From positions 431,821 to 495,820 of the forward strand of contig LT984855.1 in NCBI GenBank assembly GCA_900258555.1: a stretch of DNA of 64,000 nucleotides. Reading direction: 5' to 3'. The notes beneath the pieces were generated by a model. It was not told where the DNA came from. It ran no database searches and saw only the letters and a list, made by a program, of their open reading frames with translations. This DNA is from an uncultured Desulfobacterium sp. Lineage in GTDB: Bacteria; Desulfobacterota; DSM-4660; Desulfatiglandales; Desulfatiglandaceae. The position numbers and the translations under genes were made by a program. Positions within the stretch are counted from its first letter, which is position 1; every line of letters begins with the position of its first letter. Positions 62,916 to 64,000 of the stretch are shown here, piece after piece.

Positions 62916-63773
62916 ATGCGGGGTGTTCCATTGCAAAATCCATATCTACCCTATCCGGTTCGTATAGATAAGATTACGACAGAGACTACAGACAAAAATC
63001 TGAAGACATTCAGGTTCGTGTTTCTTAATCCCGAGGATGAAAAAAAGTTTGCCTATACCCCGGGCCAGTTTGCCGAGCTGTCTGTTCCTGGCAAGGGCGA
63101 GATACCGATAGGCATTGCGTCTTCTCCCACTGAAAAGGGCTTTGTAGCCTTCACGGTAAACAAGGTCGGCCTTGTGACCAATTACATGCACAACATGAAA
63201 GAGGGAGAGATAATGGGTATCAGGGGGCCGCTGGGCAACTGGTATCCCTGGGAGGAGATGGAAGGTAAAAACATTGTGATCGTAGGCGGCGGTTTTGCAT
63301 TCACAACGCTAAGATCCAGCATTGTCTACATGATACAGCCAGAGAACAGAGCAAGGTTCAAGGATATCTCGGTTGTATATGGCGCAAGGAACCCGGGACT
63401 GTTGCTGTATAGAGACGAGCTAGCCGAATGGGAAAAAAGAGACGACATCAACATGCACATAACAGTGGACGGTACTGATGACCCTGACTGGAAGTACAAC
63501 GTAGGGTTTGTGCCTGCCATCACTGAAAAGAAGATCACGAGTGCCGATAATGCCATAGCCATTGTGTGCGGCCCTCCGATCATGATCAAATTCACCCAGC
63601 CGGTGCTTGAAAAGCTGGGCTTTCCGCCCGAGCGGATCATCCTCTCCCTTGAGATGAGGATGAAATGCGGCATCGGTATCTGCGGCAGGTGTAATATCGG
63701 AGATAAATATGTCTGCAAGGACGGGCCGGTATTTTCCCTCGCAAAGTTAAAACAGATGCCGGGAGAGTACTAA
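62916..63773 (+). CDS. FlxA/AsrB-like FAD/NAD(P)-binding subunit
   Basis: The 285-aa ferredoxin-reductase-like protein has the FAD part ('FAYTPGQFAEL', 'PIGIASSP', 'GIRGPLGNWYPW'), the NAD(P) part ('NIVIVGGGFAFTTLRSS', 'AIVCGPPIMIKF') and a C-terminal [2Fe-2S] site ('MKCGIGICGRCNIGDKYVC'), as in FlxA, AsrB and PyrK-type proteins. It gives the operon a second NAD(P)H site besides NuoF. The start may be ATG 62916 or TTG 62934. It is the last operon gene; a terminator follows at 63900. Confidence 0.9.
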   Translation: MRGVPLQNPYLPYPVRIDKITTETTDKNLKTFRFVFLNPEDEKKFAYTPGQFAELSVPGKGEIPIGIASSPTEKGFVAFTVNKVGLVTNYMHNMKEGEIMGIRGPLGNWYPWEEMEGKNIVIVGGGFAFTTLRSSIVYMIQPENRARFKDISVVYGARNPGLLLYRDELAEWEKRDDINMHITVDGTDDPDWKYNVGFVPAITEKKITSADNAIAIVCGPPIMIKFTQPVLEKLGFPPERIILSLEMRMKCGIGICGRCNIGDKYVCKDGPVFSLAKLKQMPGEY

Positions 63774-63778
63774 ACATA

Positions 63779-63816
63779 TCTAATTTTGAATTTTAAATGT
63801 TGAATTTTTAATTGAA
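63779..63816. repeat. AT-rich dispersed intergenic repeat copy
   Basis: 'TCTAATTTTGAATTTTAAAT' followed by 'GTTGAATTTTTAATTG', sharing 'ATTTTAAATGTTGAATTTT' with the copy at 35108. Confidence 0.5.
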
Positions 63817-63899
63817 GGTAGATGTGATTAGGTTTTTAGTGACAATCTAAAGAGGTCACGGCCTCATCAACCCGGCTTAAATGTAATACCTACAAACTG

Positions 63900-63941
63900 A
63901 AGCCAGCGCAAAAACAAAATCTTATTTTGCGCTGGCTTTTA
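63900..63941 (+). terminator. Strong bidirectional terminator at the end of the operon
   Basis: AAGCCAGCGCAAAA and TTTTGCGCTGGCTTTT form a 14-bp stem around a loop of about 11 bases, with T and A tracts at the two sides. Confidence 0.85.
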
Positions 63942-64000
63942 TGTTTTCTGGGACATGATCTCCAAGTTCATATTTCGCGCCTCAGCTTCCGAATCCTTTC
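63939..64000 (-). CDS. Possible C-terminal end of a convergent gene (partial)
   Basis: On the minus strand one frame is open from the window edge to TAA at 63941-63939 and would end '...NLEIMSQKT'. The stop lies inside the shared terminator, as expected for a convergent gene. Only about 20 codons are visible, so this is weak. Confidence 0.25.
   Translation of the reverse strand, partial: KDSEAEARNMNLEIMSQKT

Noticed and set aside
51051-63773. Operon as a benzoyl-CoA reductase (bam) cluster
   Set aside because: HdrA-, MvhD- and NuoEFG-like genes resemble BamEFGHI, but no BamB, BamC or BamD gene is present and Flx genes follow instead.
1-64000. CRISPR arrays, insertion sequences, rRNA genes
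   Set aside because: No regularly spaced repeats, transposase genes or rRNA sequences were seen on either strand.

Overview
The window reads as chromosomal DNA of a strictly anaerobic, selenoprotein-using Desulfobacterota (deltaproteobacterial) bacterium, probably a sulfate reducer or a syntrophic relative. This is an inference from gene content: HdrA/Flx/NuoEF-type soluble electron-transfer genes, selenocysteine in HdrA, MvhD and a HesB-like protein, a TrpB2-type synthase, HflKC, roadblock/MglA regulators and a sigma-54 promoter. No 16S rRNA gene or other decisive taxon marker is present.

Layout. 1-2.8 kb: the end of a probable mobile element (phage-tail-like NlpC/P60 protein, hexapeptide acyltransferase, three uncharacterised genes), ending near two tRNA genes (Asp, Val; 3.16-3.32 kb). 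3.4-9.1 kb: tig-clpP-clpX-lon, all on the minus strand. 9.3-13.9 kb: aroB on the minus strand, divergent from an HMGL-type aldolase, a KDPG aldolase and an ABC exporter whose nucleotide-binding domain is degenerate. 14.0-18.8 kb: a lipoprotein, an exported PCMT, ruvB-ruvA-ruvC, yebC and rlmE. 18.9-21.6 kb: a MoxR AAA ATPase overlapping a 610-aa protein with a TraB/EreA-like start. 21.6-28.3 kb: a cell-polarity or pilus-type set (TPR-PilB/GspE ATPase, HAMP membrane protein, MglA-like GTPase, roadblock protein, pseudo-receiver/PATAN protein), then a thrice-broken amidohydrolase remnant. 28.8-38.8 kb: housekeeping (DUF1015, tRNA methyltransferase-like, DciA-like, hflKC, recJ, kdsB, queD, zinc ribbons, trpB2). 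39.05-39.37 kb: a HesB/IscA-like selenoprotein. 39.6-49.0 kb: a FecR/Trp-rich envelope protein, a MORN-SPOR protein, an E1-like enzyme, DedA and a 1565-aa orphan with a GlnD-like HD region.

49.5-63.9 kb is the most notable part. A sigma-54 promoter drives a double-receiver protein. Next a near-consensus sigma-70 promoter drives a nine-gene electron-transfer operon: a 128-aa stand-alone HdrA N-terminal selenoprotein, NuoE, NuoF, a NuoG-like/HdrA fusion that lacks exactly that N-terminal segment, a complete HdrA selenoprotein, an MvhD/FlxD selenoprotein, and FlxC-, FlxB- and FlxA-like subunits. Three in-frame UGA codons in the operon are each followed by a hairpin with G-rich apical loop at the spacing expected of a bacterial SECIS. 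The gene set predicts a soluble flavin-based electron-bifurcating or confurcating complex with two separate NAD(P)H sites (NuoF and FlxA) and two HdrA flavin modules. It overlaps the BamEFGHI part of class II benzoyl-CoA reductase and the Flx part of Hdr-Flx but matches neither.

Four selenoprotein genes are visible in all (two HdrA, one MvhD, one HesB-like). Ordinary ORF calling would truncate, split or miss each of them.
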